The notes under the pieces are model-generated. The model was not told where the DNA came from. It did not search any database and saw nothing but the letters and a program-made list of their open reading frames with translations. The position numbers and the translations under genes are program-made. 64,000 nucleotides of DNA from Pueribacillus theae (GTDB lineage Bacteria > Bacillota > Bacilli > Bacillales > UBA6769), in the NCBI RefSeq assembly GCF_003097615.1, contig NZ_QCZG01000012.1, forward strand, positions 16,835-80,834, given 5' to 3'. This document shows positions 36,295-46,101 of the stretch, piece after piece; the first letter of the stretch is position 1, and every line of letters starts with the position of its first letter.

Positions 36295-36855
36295 ATGAAG
36301 TTAATAGTTGGCCTCGGCAATCCTGGGAAGAAGTATGAACAAACCCGGCATAATGTTGGTTTTATGGCCATCGACCATTTATCAAAGAAGCTTTCACTTG
36401 AATTCGACAAAAACAAGTTTCAAGCTGTTTATGGAACAAAAATGATAGATGGAGAAAAAATCATGCTTTGTAAGCCGCTTACGTACATGAATTTATCCGG
36501 GGAAGCGGTGAGGCCGCTGCTTGATTACTATGGAATGGAGCTTGAGGATTTGCTCGTGATTTATGACGATCTCGATCTTGCTCCTGGCAAGCTTAGGCTC
36601 AGGCAAAAAGGGAGCGCTGGTGGCCATAATGGGATTAAATCAATTATAAAACACGTAGGGACTGAGCAATTTAAGCGAATCCGCATTGGAATTGGAAGGC
36701 CGGATCCGCGAATGGATGTAATTGATTACGTTCTCGCCCGTTTTTCAAAAGATGAACAGCCTCTCATTGATGAGGCTATCGCACGGACGGCCCAAGCGTG
36801 TGAGAAATGGGCAAGATCGCCTTTTTCTCAAGTGATGAATGAGTTTAACGGTTAA
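36295..36855 (+). CDS. pth: Peptidyl-tRNA hydrolase (Pth/SpoVC)
   Basis: The protein has 186 residues and frees tRNA from prematurely released peptidyl-t[21 protein letters not shown] (residues 5-22) carries the catalytic His20; [26 protein letters not shown] (Asp) and [12 protein letters not shown] are intact. A ribosome site GGTGAAAGGACG precedes the ATG. Confidence 0.97.
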   Translation: MKLIVGLGNPGKKYEQTRHNVGFMAIDHLSKKLSLEFDKNKFQAVYGTKMIDGEKIMLCKPLTYMNLSGEAVRPLLDYYGMELEDLLVIYDDLDLAPGKLRLRQKGSAGGHNGIKSIIKHVGTEQFKRIRIGIGRPDPRMDVIDYVLARFSKDEQPLIDEAIARTAQACEKWARSPFSQVMNEFNG

Positions 36856-36867
36856 TATAAGCCGGCT

Positions 36868-36897
36868 GTATAGACTTTCCCGCCTCTGTTTATACTA
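36868..36897 (+). promoter_or_regulatory. Sigma-F/G-type promoter for fin
   Basis: GTATA (36868-36872), 15-nt spacer, GTTTATACTA (36888-36897). It fits the forespore consensus, and fin is a known sigma-F target. Confidence 0.6.
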
Positions 36898-36935
36898 TAA
36901 AAAGGAGTTTTTAGTTTACAGAGGAGGTCTTTGAA

Positions 36936-37166
36936 TTGGCCATCGTTTATGAATGCCGCCATTGCCAGCAAGAGGTTGGTAGAATTGATGCCATTGAAGT
37001 GGAGGAAAGAAGCTTAGGCTTTCAAGTTTTAACAAATGAAGAACGATTAGAAATGATCACCTATGAACAAAATGGTGATGTAAAGGTAAAAACCATTTGC
37101 GAAAATTGTCAAGAAGCGCTGGACCGAAACCCAATCTTTCACCAGCTTGATTCATTTATACAATAA
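36936..37166 (+). CDS. fin: Fin (YabK), anti-sigma-F factor
   Basis: The protein has 76 residues with two CxxC pairs (YECRHCQQ near residues 5-12 and CENCQEAL near 56-63), likely zinc ligands. Fin is made under sigma-F and then inhibits it, easing the switch to sigma-G. TTG 36936 follows GAGGAGG by 8 nt. It sits between pth and mfd as in B. subtilis. Confidence 0.92.
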   Translation: MAIVYECRHCQQEVGRIDAIEVEERSLGFQVLTNEERLEMITYEQNGDVKVKTICENCQEALDRNPIFHQLDSFIQ

Positions 37167-37181
37167 AGCGAGACTTACCGG

Positions 37182-37262
37182 GGTGTTAGCGTCCGTTATC
37201 CCCCAATTAGACTTCTTCGAAATCTCTAAATCTTGAAGTGGGGGTCTTACGGACGGTTGCAC
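37182..37262 (+). repeat. Intergenic repeat family A, copy 3 (before mfd)
   Basis: It contains GGTGTTAGCGTCCGTTAT, CCCCCAATTAGACTTC, a loop, then GAAGTGGGGGTCTTAC and GGACGGTTGCAC. The left part CGTCCGT...CCCCC...ACTTC is complementary to the right part GAAGT-GGGGG...ACGGACG, giving an imperfect long hairpin. Confidence 0.7.
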
Positions 37263-37312
37263 TGGAATAAATAGATAGGCATTTTCGTACTGAGAAGGGG
37301 GAAAAATAACTC

Positions 37313-40300
37313 ATGTTGGCATTGCGACACTATTTTCAGAGTGGAAGTGAGATGGGTTCAGTCATCAACGGTGTCGAAGCCGGTTTGCAAGAACAGTTAA
37401 TCGCTGGGCTTACAGGCTCTGCACGGGCACTTTTTATCGCCTCGTTTTTTGAACAAGCAAAGCGCCCACAGCTCGTTTTGACTCATAATTTATATCAAGC
37501 GCAAAAGATTTACGATGATTTAGTAGAAATAGTCGGCAGCCAAAATGTTTTTTTATATCCAGTGAATGATTTAATTTCATCTGAAATTGCAATTGCAAGT
37601 CCTGAACTAAGAGCCCAACGCCTTCAAGTATTGTTGGAATGGGGAAAGAACCCCCGGGGAATTGTTGTATCGTCCATTGCAGGCGTGAAAAGGATGATTA
37701 CACCGAAGTCTGTATGGAAAAAGGCGACAATGACATTTAAAGTCGGCGATGAGCTTCAAATTGAGGAAACGTTAAGTTTGCTAATTGCAAGTGGATATTC
37801 ACGAACCCCGATGATTTCAACACCGGGGGAATTTAGCATGCGCGGAGGAATCATTGATATTTATCCTTTGACAGAGGAACAACCTGTTCGAATTGAGCTT
37901 TTTGATACAGAAATTGATTCCATCCGCTTTTTTGATGTAGAGACGCAGCGCTCACAATCAAAAATTGACACGATTACAATTTGCCCTGCTTCTGAGATGC
38001 CGCTGTTTCCCGAAGATTTTGATTACGGAAAAGAACAGCTTGCGAAAGCGCTGGAAAAAACATTGAAAAAAGTGAAAAACAAAAGCGTCAAAGAAGCCAT
38101 TGCAGAGCATGTTCGTTACGAGATCGAAAGACTTGAGAATAAAGAAACCTTTCAAGGAATCTATAAATACATCTCTATCTTATATAAACAACCTGCAAGT
38201 TTATTAGATTATTTGCCTGAAGATGGCATGATCGTTTTTGACGAAACGAGCCGCATTCAAGAAATGTCCCAACAACTGGATAAGGAAGAAGCAGAATGGC
38301 ATACTTCCGTTCTTGAGCAAGGGGAAACCGTAGCTGATCTTGCGATGTCTTTCTCGTTTGAATCGCTTTTTCAGAATCAAGCAAACAGCAAAATACATTT
38401 CACCCTCTTTTTGCGCCATATTCCACATACGAACCCACAAAATGTTGTCAATGCTAACAGCAAGGCGATGCAGCAATTCCATGGGCAAATGAACGTCTTA
38501 AAGACGGAAATTGAAAGGTGGAAAAAAGGGAACTTTTCAATTGCTTTTTTGGCCGCCAACGAAGAGCGGGCAAAGCGGCTTGAAAGAATTTTGGACGATT
38601 ACGGCATTGAAGCCCATCTATCTGATGGAACGAGGCCGCTAGCAAGCGGAACAATCCAAATTTTAACATCCGCTCTATCAAGCGGTTTTGAATTGCCGCT
38701 TCAACGCCTTGCTGTTGTGACAGAAGAAGAGATTTTTAGCAAAAGAACCCGAAAACAGCGACGATCCCAAAAAATGTCGAACGCCGAACGGATCAAAAGC
38801 TATTCTGAACTTAAAGTCGGTGACTATATCGTTCATGTCAATCACGGGATTGGCAAATACTTGGGGATTGAGACGCTCGATATTAACGGCATTCATAAAG
38901 ATTATCTCAATATCAAATATGCAGGAAACGACACGCTCTATGTCCCTGTTGAGCAAATCGATCAAGTTCAAAAATACGTCGGTTCTGAAGCGAAGGTCCC
39001 AAAAATTTATTCGCTTGGAGGAAACGATTGGAAGAGGGTTAAGAAGCGCGTCCAATCATCTGTCGAAGATATTGCGGATGAATTGATTAAGCTGTACGCG
39101 GAGCGTGAAGCTAGTAAAGGGTTTATGTTTGATAAGGACGGGGAGGAGCAGAGAGAATTTGAAGCGTCTTTCCCTTATCAAGAAACAGAGGATCAGCTAA
39201 GGGCAATTGAAGAAATAAAGAAAGATATGGAAATGGAGCGGCCAATGGATCGCCTTTTATGCGGGGATGTAGGCTATGGAAAAACCGAAGTCGCCCTAAG
39301 AGCGATTTTTAAGGCAATTATGAGCGGCAAGCAAGTGGCATTTCTTGTGCCAACAACCATTCTAGCTCAGCAGCACTATGAAACAATGAGAGAGCGTTTT
39401 AGCGACCATCCCATTAATATTGCTGTTCTTAGCCGGTTTCGGACGAAAAAACAGCAAAATGAAACGCTCAAAGGATTAAAAAACGGCACGATCGACGTCG
39501 TCGTCGGCACTCACCGTATTCTATCAAAAGATGTTGTTTTTCACGATTTAGGCTTGCTTGTCGTTGATGAAGAGCAAAGATTTGGGGTAAAGCATAAAGA
39601 AAAAATCAAAAAAATGAAAGCAAACATTGACGTACTCACACTTACCGCTACTCCAATCCCTAGAACGCTTCACATGTCGATGCTTGGCGTAAGGGATTTA
39701 TCAGTCATTGAGACGCCTCCGGAAAACAGGTTCCCTGTCCAAACGTATGTCGTCGAATACAACGCGGCGCTGATTCGTGAAGCGATTGAACGGGAAATGG
39801 CAAGAGAAGGACAAGTGTATTTTCTATATAATCGTGTAGAAAGTATCGAAAGGATGGCAGAGCAAATCAAAATGCTCATCCCTGAGGCACGCGTCGCCCA
39901 TGCACATGGCCAGATGACGGAGGGTGAGCTTGAAAATGTGATGCTTGATTTTCTTGACGGGAATTATGATGTACTCGTAAGTACGACGATTATCGAAACA
40001 GGTGTCGATATCCCGAATGTGAATACGTTAATCGTCTATGATGCTGACAAGATGGGATTATCCCAGCTTTATCAGCTTCGTGGGCGTGTTGGGCGTTCCA
40101 ATCGTGTGGCGTATGCCTATTTCACCTACCAGCGGGATAAAGTGTTGACAGAGGTCGCGGAAAAAAGGCTGCAAGCGATTAAAGAATTTACAGAGCTTGG
40201 TTCAGGTTTTAAAATTGCGATGCGTGATTTATCCATTCGTGGAGCTGGTAACTTGCTTGGTGCGGAACAGCATGGTTTTATAGATTCTGTGGGCTTTGAT

Positions 40301-40843
40301 TTGTACTCACAAATGCTCAAGGAAGCCATTGAAGAACGGAAAGGCGAGAAGCCGTCAGATAAACCGCAGCCAGTGGAAATTGAGCTGAAAATGGACGCTT
40401 ACATTCCTTCGAGTTATATTCGTGATGAGCGGCAGAAAATTGATATGTACAAACGGTTCCGCGCGTTGTCGGACGAACAGGATGTGGATGACCTGCAAGA
40501 TGAAATGATTGATCGATTTGGAGATTATCCGGATGAAGTCGCCTATTTATTTGATATGTCCCGTATGAAAATCCGTGCAAAAGAACTGAGGATCGAATCA
40601 ATTAAAGAGTCAAAAGGGGAATTTGTCATTTTGTTTTCCGAGGAATCGGGCGAACTGATTGATGCTTCAAAATTATTTGGCATCGTAAGCAGTATCGATC
40701 GAAGAATCCATCTTGGTACAGCAGGGAAAAAAGTAAAAGTCATTTTGCGTACAAAAGGCGAGAGCGATAAAGAAATCATCAGGTTGCTTTTAACACTTTT
40801 AGAAAACTTTAAAACAGCGATTAAACAACCGCAGACGAGTTGA
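37313..40843 (+). CDS. mfd: Transcription-repair coupling factor Mfd
   Basis: The protein has 1176 residues. A UvrB-like N-terminal homology module is followed by the RNA polymerase-interaction domain (KVGDYIVHVNHGIGKYLG near residue 500). RecG-like helicase motifs come next: Walker A GDVGYGKTEVAL near 650, DEEQRFG near 750, LTATPIPRTLHMS, and RGRVGRS. The TRCF domain lies at the C-terminus. It removes stalled polymerase and recruits UvrA. AGAAGGGGG precedes the ATG. Confidence 0.97.
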   Translation: MLALRHYFQSGSEMGSVINGVEAGLQEQLIAGLTGSARALFIASFFEQAKRPQLVLTHNLYQAQKIYDDLVEIVGSQNVFLYPVNDLISSEIAIASPELRAQRLQVLLEWGKNPRGIVVSSIAGVKRMITPKSVWKKATMTFKVGDELQIEETLSLLIASGYSRTPMISTPGEFSMRGGIIDIYPLTEEQPVRIELFDTEIDSIRFFDVETQRSQSKIDTITICPASEMPLFPEDFDYGKEQLAKALEKTLKKVKNKSVKEAIAEHVRYEIERLENKETFQGIYKYISILYKQPASLLDYLPEDGMIVFDETSRIQEMSQQLDKEEAEWHTSVLEQGETVADLAMSFSFESLFQNQANSKIHFTLFLRHIPHTNPQNVVNANSKAMQQFHGQMNVLKTEIERWKKGNFSIAFLAANEERAKRLERILDDYGIEAHLSDGTRPLASGTIQILTSALSSGFELPLQRLAVVTEEEIFSKRTRKQRRSQKMSNAERIKSYSELKVGDYIVHVNHGIGKYLGIETLDINGIHKDYLNIKYAGNDTLYVPVEQIDQVQKYVGSEAKVPKIYSLGGNDWKRVKKRVQSSVEDIADELIKLYAEREASKGFMFDKDGEEQREFEASFPYQETEDQLRAIEEIKKDMEMERPMDRLLCGDVGYGKTEVALRAIFKAIMSGKQVAFLVPTTILAQQHYETMRERFSDHPINIAVLSRFRTKKQQNETLKGLKNGTIDVVVGTHRILSKDVVFHDLGLLVVDEEQRFGVKHKEKIKKMKANIDVLTLTATPIPRTLHMSMLGVRDLSVIETPPENRFPVQTYVVEYNAALIREAIEREMAREGQVYFLYNRVESIERMAEQIKMLIPEARVAHAHGQMTEGELENVMLDFLDGNYDVLVSTTIIETGVDIPNVNTLIVYDADKMGLSQLYQLRGRVGRSNRVAYAYFTYQRDKVLTEVAEKRLQAIKEFTELGSGFKIAMRDLSIRGAGNLLGAEQHGFIDSVGFDLYSQMLKEAIEERKGEKPSDKPQPVEIELKMDAYIPSSYIRDERQKIDMYKRFRALSDEQDVDDLQDEMIDRFGDYPDEVAYLFDMSRMKIRAKELRIESIKESKGEFVILFSEESGELIDASKLFGIVSSIDRRIHLGTAGKKVKVILRTKGESDKEIIRLLLTLLENFKTAIKQPQTS

Positions 40844-40886
40844 AATAAGATCTCAAGCAAAAAATTGCACAGTGTTTTCTTTTTTG

Positions 40887-40916
40887 TGAATAAGACAGGC
40901 GTTACGACGGATAATA
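40887..40916 (+). promoter_or_regulatory. Sigma-G-like promoter for spoVT
   Basis: TGAATA (40887-40892), 17-nt spacer, GATAATA (40910-40916). The -35 is perfect and the -10 is 5/7; spoVT is sigma-G dependent in B. subtilis. Confidence 0.55.
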
Positions 40917-41007
40917 AAGGAAAGGAAATGGTGAATTTTGCTTGTTTGGCACCATTTTACGTGACTATTCCAGCTTCTTACAACAGAGAAAGTGAGGCAT
41001 CTGAGAA

Positions 41008-41541
41008 ATGAAAGCAACAGGGATTGTACGACGTATCGATGATTTAGGCAGAGTGGTCATTCCAAAAGAAATCCGTCGAACACTAAGAATCCGCGAAGGG
41101 GATCCTTTGGAAATATTTGTTGACCGTGATGGGGAAGTCATTTTGAAAAAATATTCACCCATTAGTGAACTTGGAGATTTTGCGAAGGAATACTCAGAAT
41201 CATTGTCAGAGCATTCAGGGCATACCGTTTTAATTTCGGACAGGGATACCTTTATCGCGGTTTCCGGTGGATCAAAAAAAGAACATTTAAACAAAGCGCT
41301 TGGCAGTTCAGTTGAGCAAAGCATGAGTGAGAGAAAAACAGTTCTTCAATCAGAGGGAAGTGCTGAGATTATCGAAGGAACTGACTATGAAGGAGCATTT
41401 GTTATTGCCCCAATTATTGCAAATGGCGATCCAATAGGTGCTGTCGTCATGCTTGCAAAAGAAGGCGATACACTGAGCGAAGTTGAAAAAAAATTGTCAG
41501 AGACTGCCGCAGGTTTTTTAGCGCGGCAAATGGAACAGTGA
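41008..41541 (+). CDS. spoVT: Stage V sporulation regulator SpoVT
   Basis: The protein has 177 residues. The N-terminal AbrB-type domain reads MKATGIVRRIDDLGRVVIPK; a C-terminal GAF-like domain (residues about 56-177) tetramerises. SpoVT tunes sigma-G genes in the forespore. GAAAGTGAGG lies before the ATG. It is the second AbrB-family regulator in this window, after abrB at 21.7 kb. Confidence 0.96.
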   Translation: MKATGIVRRIDDLGRVVIPKEIRRTLRIREGDPLEIFVDRDGEVILKKYSPISELGDFAKEYSESLSEHSGHTVLISDRDTFIAVSGGSKKEHLNKALGSSVEQSMSERKTVLQSEGSAEIIEGTDYEGAFVIAPIIANGDPIGAVVMLAKEGDTLSEVEKKLSETAAGFLARQMEQ

Positions 41542-41547
41542 CAAATC

Positions 41548-41577
41548 GAGACGGTGGTTGCCGTCTCTCTTTCTTTT
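41548..41577 (+). terminator. Terminator after spoVT
   Basis: GAGACGG (41548-41554) pairs with CCGTCTC (41561-41567), then TCTTTCTTTT. The rest of the gap to yabM (41578-41835) holds a small AGTGCAA/TTGCACT stem near 41693-41716 and a second weak terminator-like stem near 41743, but no gene I can support. Confidence 0.75.
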
Positions 41578-41835
41578 AAAAGAATGCCTAAATTTTACTT
41601 GCACACAAAGTTGGACCAATCGCACCTCTCACCTCCAAAAAAGGCGCGTCAGCGGTTTTCTTAACACACAAGGAAAGTTTCCATTTGCAGCAAGTGCAAG
41701 GGCAACGGTTGCACTCTGTGTGTACTACGCCTCTGTTTAAGCCGGTAAGGCTTGCCGATTTTTTATAAGGGAATGGAAGTTTTGGCGTGATTTGCTATAC
41801 TATGGAGGTAATTCAAAAATAGAAGGATCGAGCAG

Positions 41836-43434
41836 GTGCACAAAATGAATGCAGAAGACGGAAAGCGGCTACTGGACGGTGCCGTTTTATTAACGTTTGC
41901 GGCGCTTATCTCCAAAGTTCTCAGCATTGGCTACCGCATTCCTTATCAAAACATTACTGGCGATATCGGTTATTATATTTATCAACAAGTATATCCTTTT
42001 TATGGCATCGCTTTTATTTTAGCAATGTACGGTTTTCCTTCCGTTATTTCAAAGCTTGTTTCAGAACGGGCTTCAAAAGGCGATCCGGCTGGAGCACGCC
42101 ACGTTCTTGCAGTTGCTTTTTGGCTGCTTGCGTCACTCGGAATTTTGTCATTTCTTATCTTATATTTCATGGCTCCTGTCATTGCACGATTTGTCGGTGA
42201 CCCGCAGCTAGTGTCCGCTTACCGGATGATTTCTTTTCCGTTTTTGTTCCTTCCGTTTATTTCCGTTTTGAGGGGGATGTTCCAGGCTGAAGAGAATATG
42301 CTTCCGACCGCCATGTCCCAAATTGCGGAACAATGTGTCAGGGTCGTTGCCATCGTTTGTTTATGTTTTTATTTTATGTACGGGGGATACGGTGTATATG
42401 CAGCCGGTGCAGGGGCTGCTTTCGGCTCGGTTGCAGGCGGTGCAGCTAGTGTGCTTGTTTTATTATCCTTTTTAAGGAAACGAAATAAGCAGCACAGGAA
42501 AATGGCATCTATCCGTCCAGCCATTGAAAAAAAGAAAATCATAAAGCAGCTGCTATTTGAAGGATTCATTTTTTCCGTAAGTTCGCTTGCCCTTATTTTC
42601 TTTCAATTCGTGGATGCACTAACAATTTTTAATCAGTTGAAAGCATCTGGGTTTTCGGATGTTGAAGCAAAAATGGCAAAAGGAATGTTTGACAGGGGAC
42701 AACCCCTTCTGCAGCTAGGGTTGACAGTCGCTACGTCACTATCACTTGTTATTGTCCCGTTTATCGTAAAGGACATCGTTAGAGATCGGTTATTGGAAGC
42801 GGCCCAGAAGGCGGGGTTTGCTTTAAAAATAAGTTTTATTTCAGGTTTAGCGGCTTCGGTAGGCTTATTCGTCATTATCGAACCGACGAATATGATGCTA
42901 TTTAAAGATACGAACGGATCGTCCATGCTTGCTATACTTGGAATAACGATCGTGTTTAGTTCGGTCGCATTGACGGCAGTTGCCGTACTGCAGGCGATCG
43001 GAAAAGTTCGGCTGATTTTATTCATAATCTCGTTCGGACTTCTTGTAAAAATCTTTATGAATACTGTATGTATGCCGTTATTTGGCATTGAGGCTGCGGC
43101 AGTTGCAACAGTTGCCGGGTTTGCCGGGATGTCTGCCTTTTCCGTCTTATACGTGAATAAAAAGTTAAATCTTTTTAAAAGATACCGCTTTTACAGCATT
43201 CGTATTTCTTTGAGCGCCATCGGGATGGCGATCGTTACGTTCATTTGGAAAACGGGTATTGAAGCAGTTCTCGGTTCAGGCAGAATGGCAGCCGCAATCG
43301 TTGCACTTTCCTCTGTCGTTGTCGCGGTGCTCACTTACTTTAGTTTGTTGTTCGTTTTTCGTACCTTCACGAAAGAAGAGCTAACGTATTTTCCAAAGGT
43401 AGGGAAGTTGACTGCCATCCTAAAAAACAAGTAA
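41836..43434 (+). CDS. yabM: MOP-superfamily polysaccharide/lipid flippase (YabM)
   Basis: The protein has about 532 residues and roughly 14 hydrophobic helices, the MATE/PST (MviN-like) topology of SpoVB and YabM. Such proteins flip lipid-linked wall or polysaccharide precursors; B. subtilis YabM is dispensable and its cargo unclear. GTG 41836 gives the B. subtilis length; ATG 41845, with AGGTG 6 nt upstream, is an equally good start. Confidence 0.9.
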   Translation: MHKMNAEDGKRLLDGAVLLTFAALISKVLSIGYRIPYQNITGDIGYYIYQQVYPFYGIAFILAMYGFPSVISKLVSERASKGDPAGARHVLAVAFWLLASLGILSFLILYFMAPVIARFVGDPQLVSAYRMISFPFLFLPFISVLRGMFQAEENMLPTAMSQIAEQCVRVVAIVCLCFYFMYGGYGVYAAGAGAAFGSVAGGAASVLVLLSFLRKRNKQHRKMASIRPAIEKKKIIKQLLFEGFIFSVSSLALIFFQFVDALTIFNQLKASGFSDVEAKMAKGMFDRGQPLLQLGLTVATSLSLVIVPFIVKDIVRDRLLEAAQKAGFALKISFISGLAASVGLFVIIEPTNMMLFKDTNGSSMLAILGITIVFSSVALTAVAVLQAIGKVRLILFIISFGLLVKIFMNTVCMPLFGIEAAAVATVAGFAGMSAFSVLYVNKKLNLFKRYRFYSIRISLSAIGMAIVTFIWKTGIEAVLGSGRMAAAIVALSSVVVAVLTYFSLLFVFRTFTKEELTYFPKVGKLTAILKNK

Positions 43435-43441
43435 TAGAAGA

Positions 43442-43727
43442 TGTTCAAAAAGTCCGGAGGCTTACAGGAGGTAAGTCAGTTCGACGTTATCACAGGACGT
43501 GATGTATTTAGTCGAACTTCAATTTAGGCTGCGAATCTCTTCGTCAGCTTGCTCTTTCGCTCCTCATTTAATTGAAAGGAGTTATGCACCTGCGTCTACA
43601 AGCATTGCTCCGAAGCATGCTTCCTCGGTGCAACTCGCAGCGGATCATAGAAGTATCGCTCGTCGCTGCGGTGCTCAGAGCTACGCTTTCTCGACCTTCT
43701 TGCCTCTCGTTGTCCTCCTTTTGAACA
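43442..43727 (+). mobile_element. MITE-like element with TGTTCAAAA terminal inverted repeats (about 286 bp)
   Basis: The left end TGTTCAAAAAGTCCGGAGG (43442-43460) and right end CCTCCTTTTGAACA (43714-43727) are inverted copies. An internal nested hairpin pairs GTTCGAC (43479-43485) with GTCGAAC (43511-43517) and ATCAC with GTGAT. No gene is encoded. It fills the gap between yabM and yabN. Short versions of the same ends occur at 55723-55746 and, less exactly, at 15773-15804. Confidence 0.55.
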
Positions 43728-43750
43728 CGCACTAATAAGGGGGTGTTATT

Positions 43751-44811
43751 TTGCCGGTCATTTCTATAATCGGCCTTGGTGCCGGCGATCTTGAACAAAT
43801 GCCAATCGGCATTTATCGAAAGCTAAAAAATAGCAGCAATCTTTTTTTGCGGACACGAGAACATCCAGCGGCCATTGCATTGGAAAATGAAGGCATTCCG
43901 TTTCAAACATTTGACGGCGTGTATGAACGGCATTCCAATTTCGATGACACGTATGACGCAATCGTTGCAGCGCTTATACGAGAATCTCGTTCCAGTAATG
44001 TTGTCTACGCCGTACCGGGTCATCCACTTGTCGCCGAAAGAACTGTTCAGCTGCTATTAAACAAACAAGAAGCAGCGGACATTGAAATTGAAATTTGTGG
44101 TGGCCAAAGTTTTCTTGATGCACTGTTTACAGCAGTAAAAATTGATCCAATTGAAGGGTGCCAAATCGTTGATGCATTAAGTATGAATCGAAATGAGCTG
44201 CAAATTCGCAATCATCTTATTATTACACAAGTATACGATCAAATGACGGCTTCCGAAGTGAAGCTCACGTTAATGGAACTTCTTCCGGATGACTATGAAA
44301 TCACGGTTGTCGAAGCAGCGGGGAGCAAAGAGGAATCCGTTAACATAATCCCGCTTTATGAACTTGACCGCGACATTGGCTTAAGCCAATTAACAGCCGT
44401 ATTCGTACCTGCCGTCACGAATGAGGAATTGCTATATCGCGATTTTAACAAGCTGCGTGACGTGATTGCAGCATTGCGGGGGCCAAATGGCTGCCCTTGG
44501 GATAAAAGCAAACACACGAGAGTTTAAAGAAATATTTAATTGAGGAAACAAATGAAGTGATCGAAGCCATTGACGAAGGTGATCCGGATCATTTGGCTGA
44601 AGAGCTTGGCGATGTGCTGCTTCAAGTGATGCTTCATTCCCAAATTGGAGAAGATGAAGGGTATTTTTCGATTGATGATGTCATTGACTCGATTACGAAA
44701 AAAATGATTCGCCGCCATCCTCACGTCTTCGGAGATGTGAATGCAAAGACTGAGGCGGAAGTGAAAGAAATTTGGAAAAAGGTTAAGCAAAAAGAAAAAA
44801 ACAAGGAATAA
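43751..44811 (+). pseudogene. yabN: yabN: SAM methylase-like plus MazG pyrophosphohydrolase, broken by a frameshift
   Basis: The first frame (TTG 43751 to stop 44527) encodes a tetrapyrrole-methylase-like domain and the start of MazG, ending GPNGCPWDKSK. MazG then continues in the -1 frame with ESLKKYLIEETNEVIEAID, ELGDVLLQVMLH and RRHPHVFGD to 44811. One missing A in the run at 44510-44512 explains it: AGC-AAA-ACA-CAC-GAG would restore the family motif WDKSKTHESL. MazG hydrolyses NTPs such as dUTP or damaged nucleotides. It is either a real pseudogene or a homopolymer sequencing error. AGGGGGTG precedes the start. Confidence 0.85.
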
Positions 44812-44825
44812 GAGGAGATTGATGA

Positions 44826-45083
44826 ATGCGTCTTGATAAATTTCTAAAAGTTTCCCGTTTAATTAAACGTAGAACAGTGGCTAAAGAGCTGAGTGATAAA
44901 GGTAGAATTTCTGTAAACGGCCAAATTGCAAAAGCCGGGACGAATGTTAAACAAGGCGATGAACTTGCCATCCGCTTTGGACAAAGGCTAGTGACAGTTA
45001 AAGTAAAAGAAATTAAAGAAGCGCCGAAAAAAGAAGAAGCGGCTTCCATGTATGAAATGATTAAAGAAGAACCGGTAGAATAA
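44826..45083 (+). CDS. rqcP: RqcP (YabO), S4-domain ribosome quality-control factor
   Basis: The protein has 85 residues. The S4 RNA-binding domain reads [20 protein letters not shown] and [14 protein letters not shown]. RqcP binds stalled 50S subunits together with RqcH and drives poly-alanine tailing. GAGGAGA precedes the ATG 14 nt after yabN. It starts the yabO-yabP-yabQ-divIC stretch. Confidence 0.94.
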   Translation: MRLDKFLKVSRLIKRRTVAKELSDKGRISVNGQIAKAGTNVKQGDELAIRFGQRLVTVKVKEIKEAPKKEEAASMYEMIKEEPVE

Positions 45084-45207
45084 TTTTTGTTCTTTTCATC
45101 TTTTCATTCTGGCTTCCGGCCTCTGATCTCCGACTTCTGTATTCGCATGCTTGTTCTAAAAATGTTTTTTCTCCCATATATATGAACAGAAAAGAGGGGG
45201 AAGGCAT

Positions 45208-45513
45208 ATGGAACGGAACCATTTTGAACAAGCGAATGAAAAGCATATAAAGCCAGATCACAATCTTGTCCTAAAAGGGCGAAAGCAGCTCGAAATTACG
45301 GGTGTAAAGCATGTCGAAAGCTTCGATAATGAAGAATTTCTTTTGGAAACAGTGATGGGGTTTTTAGCAGTCCGCGGGCAACAGTTAAAAATGGAAAATT
45401 TAAGTGTGGATCAAGGGATCGTATTAATCAACGGCAGAATTATCGATATTGTTTATTTGGATGATCACGACGGGGATAAAGCTAAAGGCTTTTTTAGCAA
45501 GTTGTTTAAATGA
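45208..45513 (+). CDS. yabP: Spore cortex protein YabP
   Basis: The protein has 101 residues with the YabP/YqfC core: LKGRKQLEITGVKHVESFDN, then TVMGFLAVRGQQLKMENLS. YabP is essential for cortex formation and is made under sigma-E. AGAGGGGGAAGG precedes the ATG. CATATATATG near 45175 resembles a sigma-E -10. It overlaps yabQ by 4 nt. Confidence 0.93.
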   Translation: MERNHFEQANEKHIKPDHNLVLKGRKQLEITGVKHVESFDNEEFLLETVMGFLAVRGQQLKMENLSVDQGIVLINGRIIDIVYLDDHDGDKAKGFFSKLFK

Positions 45514-46091
45514 CGTTATCGGTCCAGTTTCTTACGATGGTATCCATGATTTTAATGGGCGTCTGGATAGGTGCGGCAGTTGATACGTATGGCCGCTTTA
45601 TGCACCCGAACCGTTGGACGTGGGTGCTGTTTTTCTGTGATATTTTATTTTGGGTTGTCCAAGGGTTGCTCATTTTCACCGTATTATTGTATGTCAATGA
45701 AGGGGATATCCGCTTTTATATCTTTGTCGCTCTTTTTTGTGGGTTTGCCGCTTACCGAGCCCTTTTTCAGTCGTTTTATAACAAACTTTTAAATGCTTTT
45801 ATCCGGTTCGGGAACTACATGATCCGGGTGGCTTTAAATCTATCCAATGTATTTATTGTAAAACCGATAAGAGGAACGACAAAATTACTTTTCATGTTGA
45901 TTACGTTTATTGGAAGTACGATCATTGCTATTTTCTTATTCATTTTTAAAATTTTAATGATCCCTTTAAATGGGATACAGAAGATGATTTGGCGATTTCT
46001 TCCTAAATCTTTTAAAAATCTTGTGAAAAGGGTAGCAGGATTGTTAAAAATCATGCAGAATAAGATTAAAAAGTGGTTTGGACGGATTTAG
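45510..46091 (+). CDS. yabQ: Spore cortex membrane protein YabQ
   Basis: The protein has 193 residues with about five hydrophobic helices (residues 5-22, 35-60, 68-85, 125-150 and a weaker one) and a strongly basic C-terminal tail. YabQ localises to the forespore membranes and is needed for cortex synthesis. Coupled to yabP by a 4-nt overlap; divIC follows 10 nt downstream. Confidence 0.92.
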   Translation: MTLSVQFLTMVSMILMGVWIGAAVDTYGRFMHPNRWTWVLFFCDILFWVVQGLLIFTVLLYVNEGDIRFYIFVALFCGFAAYRALFQSFYNKLLNAFIRFGNYMIRVALNLSNVFIVKPIRGTTKLLFMLITFIGSTIIAIFLFIFKILMIPLNGIQKMIWRFLPKSFKNLVKRVAGLLKIMQNKIKKWFGRI

Positions 46092-46101
46092 GAGGTTTTC
46101 T

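Noticed and set aside
41578..41835. Small open frame of 60 residues at 41558-41740 between spoVT and yabM
   Set aside because: It starts inside the spoVT terminator, has no ribosome site and no recognisable sequence.
43499..43735. Open frame of 78 residues within the MITE-like element
   Set aside because: It lies wholly inside the repeat, with no ribosome site and odd Ser/Ala/Cys-rich composition; it is most likely noise.
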